A stretch of DNA of 64,000 nucleotides from Methylomonas subterranea (GTDB lineage Bacteria; Pseudomonadota; Gammaproteobacteria; Methylococcales; Methylomonadaceae). Below the pieces are notes generated by a model that was given only the letters and a program-made list of their open reading frames with translations, was not told the origin of the DNA and did not search any database. The DNA lies in NCBI RefSeq assembly GCF_024505185.1, contig NZ_JANIBJ010000004.1, forward strand, positions 103,828 to 167,827, in the 5' to 3' direction. This document shows positions 18,797 to 26,780 of the stretch, in pieces (the stretch's first letter is position 1; every line of letters begins with the position of its first letter). The translations under genes were made by a program, and so were the position numbers.

Positions 18797-19246
18797 ATGA
18801 ACGATACCGTCAACAGTTGGTTGAGCAAATCGCGGGAAGAGCTGGATGAAATTTATTGCAATGCCGAGCCGGGCAATATTCCGAGCGGCGACACCCAAGG
18901 CACCGCGATTCTGGCCGGCTCCGTATTCGCCAAGTTGGCGGCTTTTCTGGCCGGGGTTTACGCTTGGCAGGGCAAACGGTTCGATTTGTTTTGCGCCGGC
19001 GGCCAGGCTGGGGTACTGGTAAATAAAATCACTTTTTTCAGTCTGACCTTCATCGTCGCCAAGGTTTATAAGGACAAAAGCTGGCTGGACCAAAAAGACA
19101 CCATCGTCATCGATTATTCGACCACCTCGTTTTTCGCCAAGGCCATCCGCGACGAAATCCGCGAGATTGAACCCGGGGTTTATCTGGGCAAGGTCTGGTG
19201 GGGTAAAAAACGCATTCTGGATTTTGCCCTGACCCGCAAGGATTAA
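18797..19246 (+). CDS. Conserved hypothetical protein of the haemoprotein operon
   Basis: 149 residues, family not recognised. A strong ribosome-binding site (GGGAGTAAG) precedes the ATG, and the gene lies 5 bases after the first catalase-like gene. It has one weakly hydrophobic segment (GTAILAGSVFAKLAAFLAGV, residues about 35-54), a Gly-rich patch, and a basic C-terminal part (YLGKVWWGKKRILDFAL). No signal peptide and no metal-binding cysteine pattern. Its tight placement implies a role with the neighbouring haem enzymes, possibly substrate or membrane association, but this is only inference. Confidence 0.75.
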   Translation: MNDTVNSWLSKSREELDEIYCNAEPGNIPSGDTQGTAILAGSVFAKLAAFLAGVYAWQGKRFDLFCAGGQAGVLVNKITFFSLTFIVAKVYKDKSWLDQKDTIVIDYSTTSFFAKAIRDEIREIEPGVYLGKVWWGKKRILDFALTRKD

Positions 19247-19258
19247 GCAGGCTAGTCG

Positions 19259-20560
19259 ATGACGCCTCAATCCACCTTCATGATAGTAGCGCCGGTCCGC
19301 GGCGGAGAGTTGCAGAAGCTGCGCGCGTTGTTGGCCGGTATGAACAAATCAGTCGGGCTGGCCGACCCGGACAACGAACTGCTGCCTTTCGGCGCTTTCG
19401 AGCGTCTGCACATGGCACGCTTTGTCATCGTGGAGTCGATTACCGGAGACGAGATCAAGGCTTATGGTAAGCAGCCGCGGCCGTGGCAGCCGGTCTTGGC
19501 GTTTCTGGGGGATATAGATGGCGACAGACTGGCTTTTTTTGCCGAATTGGCTCGCAAGGCCGAAGCCGGTTTGCAACAAATCTTTGCCCATTGCGAAGGC
19601 TTTACCAAGGCATTCGATCTGCTCAGCTGGATGCTGGCGCATAACATCGAGCCGGCCGCCAATTACGTCAACTGGCTGGGACGCACGGTCAAACAGGTGC
19701 GCGAGGAAGCCGCGCTGCATCGCTGTCTGACTGAATACCTGCAACAGATCGTCGTGGAATCCGGGCGGGATAACCCCAGGGTTTTACGGCAAAAACTGTT
19801 ATCTCATGTGGAGATGCAAAAGCACGCTGGCCTCCTCAAACTGAGTCCGGAAGAACCCACGCCCTTGGCCTGGAGGATCCGGAACGGGTTGCACAAGATC
19901 GGGATACCGTTGGTTTTATTGCTGCTATCGCCGGTATTCCTGATCTTGGCGCCTTTTTTTGCCCTGCGCCTGCGCCTGCTGGAACGTTCCGACCCCGAAC
20001 TGTTCATCCGTCCGAGCCGGGAACATATCGAAGCCCTGGCCTATTTGGAGGATAGGGATGTCAGCAATCAATTCAATGTGTTCGGCGACATCAAGCCGGG
20101 CTTGTTCCGCCTGCTGTTGTTCAAACTGTTGATGTTGCTGACGGACTACGTGGCCAGACACATCTACAAACGGGGGTTTTTGACCCGGATCAGATCCATA
20201 CATTTCGCCCGCTGGGTGTTCATGGATAACAATCGGCGGGCTTTTTTCGCCAGCAATTACGACGGCAGCCATGAAAGCTATATGGACGATTTCATCAACA
20301 AGGCCGGTTGGGGACTGAATCTGGCCTTCGGCAACGCGGTAGGCTATCCCACCACCCGATGGCTGGTCAAACAGGGCGCGGAACGGGAACAGCAATTCAA
20401 ATACACCCAAAGGCGGCACCAGTTGCCGTCCCAGGTTTGGTACAAGGCCTATCCGGATTTGACGGCCGTCGATCTGGCGCGCAACAGCCGGATACGCAAG
20501 GGCGTGGAAATACGTCAGGCCGATGATCAGGCCATACGCGATTGGCTCGGCGAAATCTAG
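19259..20560 (+). CDS. Membrane protein with a duplicated LHxARFV/IHFARWV domain, unknown function
   Basis: 433 residues. Two similar segments flank a hydrophobic helix. Repeat 1 (residues about 50-115) runs from LHMARFVIVE to a Gly-Asp-Gly region and GLQQIFAHCEG. Repeat 2 (about 313-364) runs from IHFARWVFMD through NYDGSHESYMDDF to GLNLAFGNAVGYP. A strong transmembrane segment lies at about 214-238. Each repeat looks like a half of a dimeric alpha/beta barrel of the kind used by DyP-type peroxidases and EthD proteins, though this is only by pattern. It lies 12 bases after the preceding gene and 8 bases before the DyP peroxidase gene. Confidence 0.75.
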   Translation: MTPQSTFMIVAPVRGGELQKLRALLAGMNKSVGLADPDNELLPFGAFERLHMARFVIVESITGDEIKAYGKQPRPWQPVLAFLGDIDGDRLAFFAELARKAEAGLQQIFAHCEGFTKAFDLLSWMLAHNIEPAANYVNWLGRTVKQVREEAALHRCLTEYLQQIVVESGRDNPRVLRQKLLSHVEMQKHAGLLKLSPEEPTPLAWRIRNGLHKIGIPLVLLLLSPVFLILAPFFALRLRLLERSDPELFIRPSREHIEALAYLEDRDVSNQFNVFGDIKPGLFRLLLFKLLMLLTDYVARHIYKRGFLTRIRSIHFARWVFMDNNRRAFFASNYDGSHESYMDDFINKAGWGLNLAFGNAVGYPTTRWLVKQGAEREQQFKYTQRRHQLPSQVWYKAYPDLTAVDLARNSRIRKGVEIRQADDQAIRDWLGEI

Positions 20561-20568
20561 GCGGGTAC

Positions 20569-22098
20569 ATGACAACGACATATTCAAGCGATTTTCCCTT
20601 TGACGACCTGCAAGGACTGTTGCGCTTTGGACACAGGCATTTAAAAGACAGCTGTTTTTTATTGTTGCGGGTGGCCGATGCCAAGGCCGCCAAGCAGTGG
20701 CTGGCGGATGCGCCGGTTTCGTCGGCCATCCAGAACGGTTCCCGTCCCAAAACGGCCCTGCAGATAGCCTTTTCCGTGGCGGGTTTACGCGCTTTAGGCT
20801 TGCGGGAATCGGTCATCGGGGATTTTTCCGACGAATTCATCAGCGGCATGGCCGGCCACGAAAGCCGCTCCCGCCGTCTTGGCGACGTGGACGGCAATTC
20901 ACCGGAATATTGGGCGTGGGGCGGCGGCGAGCAACAAACTCCGCACGTACTGCTGCTGTTGTATGCCGAAGCCGGCAAAATCGCCCCGTGGCGCAAAAAG
21001 GCCCAGGGCAAGCCGTTTGCCGAGGCGTTTGAGTTGTTGGCCGAATTGCCGACCGACGATCTCGGTGCGATAGAACCCTTCGGCTTTGTCGACGGCATCA
21101 GCCAGCCGGAACTGGATTGGGCGGGCACTCAGGCAATAGACAGCCACGGCCGAGACGGTTTCTCCAATCTGCTGGCGGTAGGCGAGGTGGTGTTGGGATA
21201 TCGCAACGAATACGGCCAATATACGGTCAGGCCGTTGATCGATCCCATGCACGACCCCGGCGCGGCCCTGTTGCCGGCGGCGGAAGACCGGCCCGGGTTG
21301 AAGGATTTTGCCCGTAACGGCAGTTATCTGGTGTTGCGGCAACTGGGTCAGGACGTGCCGGGATTCTGGCAATTTATAGACAAAGCCAGCGGCGGCGATG
21401 CGACACAGCGTGAACAACTGGCCGCCGCCATGGTGGGTCGGCAGCGCGACGGCAGGCCTTTGCTGCCGCCGGCCGCTGCTGAAATTCCCGGCATTCCCGC
21501 CGACGACTCGCTGAACAGTTTTAATTATTTATCCGATCCGGCCGGCATGCGCTGCCCCATCGGCGCCCATGTGCGCCGGGCCAATCCGCGTAGCGGCGAT
21601 ATGCCGTCGGCTTCCGGCTGTATTTTCAGCCGGTTGTTGAAAATACTGGGCTTCGGGCTTAACCGTCACGACCAGGACTTGATTGCCTCTACGCGCTTTC
21701 ACCGTTTGCTGCGCCGGGGTCGCCCTTATGGGCCGCTGTTGACGCCGGAGCAGGCGGTCAAGGCCGATGCACCGGCGGCCGAACGCGGCTTGCAATTCAT
21801 TTGCCTGGTGGCCAATATCTCCCGGCAGTTTGAATTCGTACAGAACGCCTGGATGGTGAACAGCAAATTCGCCGGTCTGCAACAAGAACGCGATCCGCTG
21901 TTGGCGCATCGCCAGCCACTGAACGACGGCACGCCGACCGACCAATTCCATCGCCCCGATCCAGCCGGGCCGGTGCAAACCGTTGCGCATTTGCCGCAAT
22001 TTATCAGCGTACGCGGCGGTGCTTACTTTTTCATGCCGGGGCTGAGCGCCATTCGTTATCTTGCCGCCTTACCCACTCAGGGAGACCAGCCGTCATGA
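20569..22098 (+). CDS. DyP-type haem peroxidase
   Basis: 509 residues from ATG 20569; an in-frame TTG 9 codons earlier would overlap the previous gene. The DyP signature GFVDGISQP is present with the catalytic Asp D175 (GxxDG), the proximal haem histidine is H334 in CPIGAHVRRANPRSG, and TRFHRLLRRGRPYG lies beyond it. The length fits the larger DyP classes. No Tat or Sec signal and no clear encapsulin-targeting tail are seen, so it is presumably cytoplasmic. Its stop overlaps the next start (ATGA), showing coupling to the second catalase-fold protein. Confidence 0.92.
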   Translation: MTTTYSSDFPFDDLQGLLRFGHRHLKDSCFLLLRVADAKAAKQWLADAPVSSAIQNGSRPKTALQIAFSVAGLRALGLRESVIGDFSDEFISGMAGHESRSRRLGDVDGNSPEYWAWGGGEQQTPHVLLLLYAEAGKIAPWRKKAQGKPFAEAFELLAELPTDDLGAIEPFGFVDGISQPELDWAGTQAIDSHGRDGFSNLLAVGEVVLGYRNEYGQYTVRPLIDPMHDPGAALLPAAEDRPGLKDFARNGSYLVLRQLGQDVPGFWQFIDKASGGDATQREQLAAAMVGRQRDGRPLLPPAAAEIPGIPADDSLNSFNYLSDPAGMRCPIGAHVRRANPRSGDMPSASGCIFSRLLKILGFGLNRHDQDLIASTRFHRLLRRGRPYGPLLTPEQAVKADAPAAERGLQFICLVANISRQFEFVQNAWMVNSKFAGLQQERDPLLAHRQPLNDGTPTDQFHRPDPAGPVQTVAHLPQFISVRGGAYFFMPGLSAIRYLAALPTQGDQPS

Positions 22099-23294
22099 CC
22101 GTCAAAAACTGCATACTCATGGCCATTCACCGGTTTTTGCTGCAACTGTTGTATCTGGAGCGCCGTTTGGAACCCCCGTTTCGTCCGGCATGGAACGCGG
22201 TGTTCCGGGAACCGGGCGTCAGGCTGGTGCAATTTTTGATCAATCTGCGCCGCAAGAACGAAGGCTTGAAAATAGCCGAAGAACGCATAGACCCGGACGA
22301 AGAACAAAGCCTGAACGACATCATCGACCTGATGGCCGATCAAATGCGCGGCCGCTTCAAACCCGGCGGCTACGAACGCGGCGGCAATACCAAAACCCAC
22401 GGCGTCTTGAAGGCCACGGTCAGCATCCGCGACGATATACCCGCACATTGCCGCATCGGAATATTCGCCGAACCGAAAACCTACAAGGCCTATGTGCGTT
22501 ACGCCGGCCCCGGCCCGAACGTACCGTCCGACATTCAGGATGTGGGTTTTTTGAGCATGGCGGTCAAATTGCTAGGGGTGCCCGGCGAAAAGCTGATGGA
22601 CGAGGAAAAATTCACCCAGGACATTATCACCACCAGCGGCGGGCCCACCTTTGTGACCCCCAACACCCGCGAAAACGCCAAACTGCAATATTGGAGTTTG
22701 GTGGACATGACCTTGTACTACTTTCTGAACCCGTTCGATTCGCATTTGCTGGACATGTTTATGCAAAGCCTGTGGAACGAAACCCAAACCAATCCGCTGG
22801 GCAAACGTTATTGGAGTTGCACGCCGTATCTGCTGGGAGAAGGGCAGGCCGTGATGTATTCCTTCGTGCCGCGCGTCAATATCGTGTCCCCGATACCGGG
22901 CCTGCCGTTCGGCAAAGTGCCGTTTAATTATCTGCGCGACAACCTGAGCAAAACCATCGCCGAAACCGATGTCGAATTCGACCTGATGATACAGCTGCAA
23001 ACCGACCCGCACTTGATGCCGATTGAAGACAGTTCGGTGCGCTGGCCGGAAAAATTATCGCCGTTTATCCCGGTCGCCACGGTGCATATCCCCAAACAGG
23101 CGCATAACTTCGAAGCCATGGCGGACTTTACCAAGCGCCTGAAAATGAACCCCTGGCATTGCCTGCCGGAGCACCGCCCGCTGGGCAACCTGAACCGGGC
23201 TCGTTTCAGGTTGTACCGGGAATTATCCAATTTCCGGCAGGAGATGAACCGGGTCAGTCACCTGGAACCAACGGGAGACGAGGCGTTTGAATAA
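22095..23294 (+). CDS. Catalase-fold haem protein with allene-oxide-synthase-like distal T-H
   Basis: 399 residues, coupled to the DyP gene by an ATGA overlap. Catalase-related family features are T101-H102-G at the distal haem site, LKATVSIRDDIPAHCRIGIF, and proximal R370xxxY374 in ARFRLYREL. From what I recall of coral allene oxide synthase, Thr-His in place of the Val-His of true catalases separates it from catalase. The residues aligned with the distal Asn are Thr/Ser (T180, S181). The N-terminal about 55 residues are amphipathic and could contact membrane. Proposed role: converting a fatty-acid or lipid hydroperoxide, as last enzyme of the operon. Confidence 0.78.
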   Translation: MTVKNCILMAIHRFLLQLLYLERRLEPPFRPAWNAVFREPGVRLVQFLINLRRKNEGLKIAEERIDPDEEQSLNDIIDLMADQMRGRFKPGGYERGGNTKTHGVLKATVSIRDDIPAHCRIGIFAEPKTYKAYVRYAGPGPNVPSDIQDVGFLSMAVKLLGVPGEKLMDEEKFTQDIITTSGGPTFVTPNTRENAKLQYWSLVDMTLYYFLNPFDSHLLDMFMQSLWNETQTNPLGKRYWSCTPYLLGEGQAVMYSFVPRVNIVSPIPGLPFGKVPFNYLRDNLSKTIAETDVEFDLMIQLQTDPHLMPIEDSSVRWPEKLSPFIPVATVHIPKQAHNFEAMADFTKRLKMNPWHCLPEHRPLGNLNRARFRLYRELSNFRQEMNRVSHLEPTGDEAFE

Positions 23295-23402
23295 GTTTTA
23301 GACGGTGGTTGAATACATACCCGTTTTCAAGGCTTCATAAAGTTAAAGTCTTGACCTTCCATGACCGACCATAATTTTGCACAACTGTTTGAGGAAACGC
23401 TC

Positions 23403-24059
23403 TTATTTACGACGACCAATTCCTATCAAGCCAATCAAAGCAGAGCCGAACAGCCAGGCAGGTGCAGGTAACGGAACGGTAACGGGGGATAAGGTCAAAG
23501 TAAAAGCAACATCGTATCCGCCGCCGGTTAAAAATTCATTTACGGGATCGGGAGACGACGCGGAAATCGGAAATAAATCTTCAAGATAGACTTTTATCGT
23601 GTTTGGATCGAGGTTGGTCCAGTAGACGTAATAAGCCGAGGGGTCAGGATTTAAGGAACCGCTCGAACCGGTGAATACTTGGCCGCCCAATGTCCCCGGA
23701 TTTCCCAAACGGGCCGATTCGACATTGGTAAGCCGAAAAATCAACTCTTCACCGGCGGCGAACGATCCCAAGCTGAAGGTCTCTCCGATATTGGCAGGTG
23801 AGTATCCCAATACCGAAGCGCTGGGGTCGTTCACATCGGTCAAAGCAATGTTTGGTAGGCCGATATCGCCAATGACCGACGATAATTCCAGAATATGATC
23901 GAATCCACCGACACTTTCATCCAGTGTCAAGGTCACCTCGCCGGCCGAGCTGAATTTAATCGGTTCCAGAAACGAAGCTTGCGCCGGAATCGAGATACCT
24001 GCGGCTAACATCGAAAACAAGGCTGACAAATAAAACTTGTTTGGTAAAAACATACTCAT
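23403..24059 (-). CDS. VPLPA-CTERM (PEP-CTERM-type) secreted protein
   Basis: 218 residues. It has a signal peptide (KFYLSALFSMLAAGISIPAQ, cleavage near AQA-SF) and a C-terminal exosortase-type tail at residues 195-218: VPLPAPAW, a hydrophobic helix, then GRRK. The middle is a beta-rich, Asp/Gly/Ser/Thr-rich sequence with no known catalytic motif. Such proteins are processed by an exosortase and usually co-occur with exopolysaccharide genes. No exosortase lies in the window. It ends convergent to the haemoprotein operon. Confidence 0.85.
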   Translation of the reverse strand: MSMFLPNKFYLSALFSMLAAGISIPAQASFLEPIKFSSAGEVTLTLDESVGGFDHILELSSVIGDIGLPNIALTDVNDPSASVLGYSPANIGETFSLGSFAAGEELIFRLTNVESARLGNPGTLGGQVFTGSSGSLNPDPSAYYVYWTNLDPNTIKVYLEDLFPISASSPDPVNEFLTGGGYDVAFTLTLSPVTVPLPAPAWLFGSALIGLIGIGRRK

Positions 24060-24118
24060 TCCTCTATGATTTTTTCAAAATAAATTCGCCGAACAATTGC
24101 AATGTAATTTGTGAAATC

Positions 24119-24961
24119 TTATTTAACCAACCGAAAACGGCCGCTTTTTCCCAGTCCCAACCAACCGACTAAACCGATCAGGAAAGACCACGCCGCCGCC
24201 GGTACTGGAACAGCCGCCACTCCGTACAAATATTGCGCGCCGGCAATATCGTCCGATTTTAAAGTACGATTGATGTGGAATAGGCACGAAGAATCGCTAA
24301 CTTGCATCACCGGACAGCTACCATCCACTGGCGGATGCGCCAAACCCATGACATGCCCCAATTCATGCAACAACAAACTTTCGAAATCGTTAGGTGCGGT
24401 GGATGCCAGGGGAAACGGATCGCCGTCGTTGCCGGGTTGAAAGGCATAGAAAGAATTGGCGTCGAAAATGACATCTCCGCTGCCGGTTCCGCCATTAGGC
24501 GGAGGCGCATAACCGACGGCACCGCCACCGCTACCGAATGCGAATACGCCGATCCGAATATCCGGGGCAGACGCATTTACATCGTTGATGGGCAGGCCGG
24601 AATCGGAATTAGGTCCGGCAAAATGTATGTTTGCAACGCTAGCCCATTTGTCTAAAGCGGCCTCGATATACGCGGCCAAGCTTGCCAACGGGGTCAAGGT
24701 GTACCCGGTACCCGGGGAGTTCTCTATCCACAGAGAGGACTGCGCCACGCCGGGGCATGCGCTGCCGCAATAGGCGTCTCCTTGCGTTCCTTCGGAGATA
24801 AATCCCCAAGTCACCACGCCGCCAGGAGTTCCCGGCGTGTTATCCCCGCCCCACTTTAAAACACCGCCGTTACCATCGGAAAAAGTCGTGAAAGCATGAG
24901 AAGGCCCCGATGCTATCGCTAACAATAAGCCAAGCGCTCTGGCTATAAGTTTAAATTTCAT
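24119..24961 (-). CDS. Matrixin-like zinc metalloprotease with PEP-CTERM-type tail
   Basis: 280 residues. The signal peptide is residues 1-23. The zinc-binding motif H199-E200-LGH203-VMGLAH209 (HExxHxxGxxH) is followed by a Met-containing turn (CPVMQVSDSS), as in matrixin/metzincin peptidases. The C-terminal part 251-280 starts VPVPAAAW and continues as a hydrophobic helix with basic end, an exosortase-type sorting tail, although the terminal KSGRFRLVK is longer than usual. Predicted to act outside the cell or at the outer surface. It lies 59 bases upstream of the VPLPA protein on the same strand, so the two may be co-transcribed. Confidence 0.85.
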   Translation of the reverse strand: MKFKLIARALGLLLAIASGPSHAFTTFSDGNGGVLKWGGDNTPGTPGGVVTWGFISEGTQGDAYCGSACPGVAQSSLWIENSPGTGYTLTPLASLAAYIEAALDKWASVANIHFAGPNSDSGLPINDVNASAPDIRIGVFAFGSGGGAVGYAPPPNGGTGSGDVIFDANSFYAFQPGNDGDPFPLASTAPNDFESLLLHELGHVMGLAHPPVDGSCPVMQVSDSSCLFHINRTLKSDDIAGAQYLYGVAAVPVPAAAWSFLIGLVGWLGLGKSGRFRLVK

Positions 24962-25397
24962 ACGTAAACCTCCAAAAACCGATCAGACAAAAAGGCTTAT
25001 AACTAAAACGGCGCGTGATAGCGATCCCTGGTTTCACGCAATCGAAATAAAATATACCGCCCATAAGTAACGCAAAATTTATTCCGCATTGCCGAAATTA
25101 TTTGCGTTAAGTAATTTTTCCAATTAAAAACAATATCTTATGATTTTGTCGGGTTGGCGGGTGAGTGGTTGAAACCCGCTGTAACATCGGTTTATCTATG
25201 CATATGAATTATTGTTGTAAAAAAAACTGACAGTTTTAGAGATGTTAAGAAGCAAATTGATACAAACAAATTAATCCGAAAAGTACGAATTGCTTACGCC
25301 CAAGGATTATTGTCGACTTGTAAAAGTTATTGACAATAACCCTCGACCGGGCGTCTGAAACTCGGGCCAGTCCAATTAGCATGGGCAAATTATTAGC
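24962..25397. other. 436-base AT-rich intergenic region
   Basis: Lies between the metalloprotease start and the end of the ABC permease gene. Markedly more AT-rich than its surroundings, with no recognisable gene, repeat or hairpin terminator. It must carry the metalloprotease promoter near 24980-25060, but I cannot define a convincing -35/-10 pair. Confidence 0.5.
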
Positions 25398-26780
25398 CTA
25401 TGTTCTTGTAAAACGCCCCCGCAATCCGAACAGCAAAATAAGTAGAAATGCTGCAATCGCCGATTGGGTTGCCGTTAACAGCAAACTTGCGGATGCCTTG
25501 AATTCAGTCGAGAATACGAATTGCGGCAGGGACTTTTGCCGGTCTTCAGACCAGAAATCGCTGCCCATGATCAGCGGTACGAAAAAGTCGCGCCATTGAT
25601 CTTCGAATTGGTTTACCGAATTAACAAAATCAGCGTAACGCGGTGCATCGATCCCCGCCAGTCTATCCGCCATCAGAATTAAGCCTAATGCCGGCGATAA
25701 GCTCGACCAACGCTCCATGAATTCGAATTGGCGTTTACGGGCCTCGTCGAATCGAACCGATAAAGGGCGGATTTGACTATCGAGTTGCAAGGCGGCTGGC
25801 AGGCCGTTGATTTCTCGGGGCAGGCTTTTTAACGGCCCGGTGGGTTTTATTTCCGGATGGGCTTGATACCAGCCGCTCAGCAGGGATTCGCGCTGTTGAT
25901 TGGTTTGCTCCTGAAACCGCCGAATGTCAATGATGGTTTTCATGCGCGACGGCATCGGTGACGAGCGATCCGCCGCCCAGCTTATGCCGGCGGGCACGCC
26001 AAACGTCAGCACCAGCCAGGTTCCCAGCATGGCGATAGCCACCGCGCCGGAGGAAATTTGCAGCAGCATGAATAATCCGGCCAGACTGAACCAAACTAAA
26101 TTGTAGACGGCTAACATAAGCAGCCATTGCGCGGCTGCGATGCCGGTTGACGCCGGGTCCAGCAAAAATGCGAGCACAGATGCGGCCACCCCAATCAGCA
26201 GCAGTACCCCATAGCGCAAGGTCAATGCTGTAAATACCAAGCGCCAAGGCTGGGAGGTTTGTGTACAAACCAGTCGCCAGACACCACTCTCCCGGTCTTC
26301 CTGGACCAAGCCGTAAGTCAAGGCAATGATCACCAATGGCGTCAATAGGGCAAACACCGTGGCAAAATCCAGCAAACCGAACTCATGCATCAACGGATTG
26401 AATAACTGATCGCTGGTCCTGCCATCGGTGTGACGGCTACGGGTCGAAATTTTGATGGCGGGACTCAACAAGTCCATTTGACTGACATTCAGAACCAATC
26501 CGCCCAACGCTGGTAAGCGCAAGGGTTCGCTGGCGGCACTGGCCGCATAAGCCGAGGACTTCGAGGCTGAATCCGACGACTTCGGCGCATCGTGCATTTC
26601 AGCCTGATTTGTTGCCGCTGGTTGGGGCACGGGTATACTCGCCTTGACTCTGAATTCCCGTGCAGCCAGCCCGGACCATGCGGCACTGATCGTCAACAAC
26701 AACAAAAACAAACCAATGATCGTAATATTCAAAGGGTTGCGGCGAAATCGGATCCATTCAACGGATAGTAGATTCATCAT
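25398..26780 (-). CDS. ABC transporter permease with DUF3526 domain (second permease)
   Basis: 460 residues. One N-terminal transmembrane helix (ITIIGLFLLLLTISAAWSGL), then a large extracytoplasmic loop, and a set of helices (FATVFALLTPLVIIALTYGL, LVQEDRESGVWRLV) typical of ABC-2 permeases, with the DUF3526-type second periplasmic region rich in charged residues. The start overlaps the preceding permease stop (ATGA). With the first permease it would form a heterodimeric channel driven by the ATPase at 28186-28911. The cargo is unknown; the neighbouring TonB receptor and HupE-like protein suggest a metal or chelate. Confidence 0.82.
   Translation of the reverse strand: MMNLLSVEWIRFRRNPLNITIIGLFLLLLTISAAWSGLAAREFRVKASIPVPQPAATNQAEMHDAPKSSDSASKSSAYAASAASEPLRLPALGGLVLNVSQMDLLSPAIKISTRSRHTDGRTSDQLFNPLMHEFGLLDFATVFALLTPLVIIALTYGLVQEDRESGVWRLVCTQTSQPWRLVFTALTLRYGVLLLIGVAASVLAFLLDPASTGIAAAQWLLMLAVYNLVWFSLAGLFMLLQISSGAVAIAMLGTWLVLTFGVPAGISWAADRSSPMPSRMKTIIDIRRFQEQTNQQRESLLSGWYQAHPEIKPTGPLKSLPREINGLPAALQLDSQIRPLSVRFDEARKRQFEFMERWSSLSPALGLILMADRLAGIDAPRYADFVNSVNQFEDQWRDFFVPLIMGSDFWSEDRQKSLPQFVFSTEFKASASLLLTATQSAIAAFLLILLFGLRGRFTRT

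Noticed and set aside
20542..20568. TTG start for the DyP peroxidase 9 codons upstream
   Set aside because: It would overlap the previous gene; the ATG at 20569 follows its stop cleanly and the family sequence begins after it.
22061..22927. 288-residue open frame overlapping the start of the second catalase-fold gene
   Set aside because: Arg/His/Pro-rich out-of-frame reading; the real gene in this region is fixed by the ATGA overlap and the catalase-family motifs.
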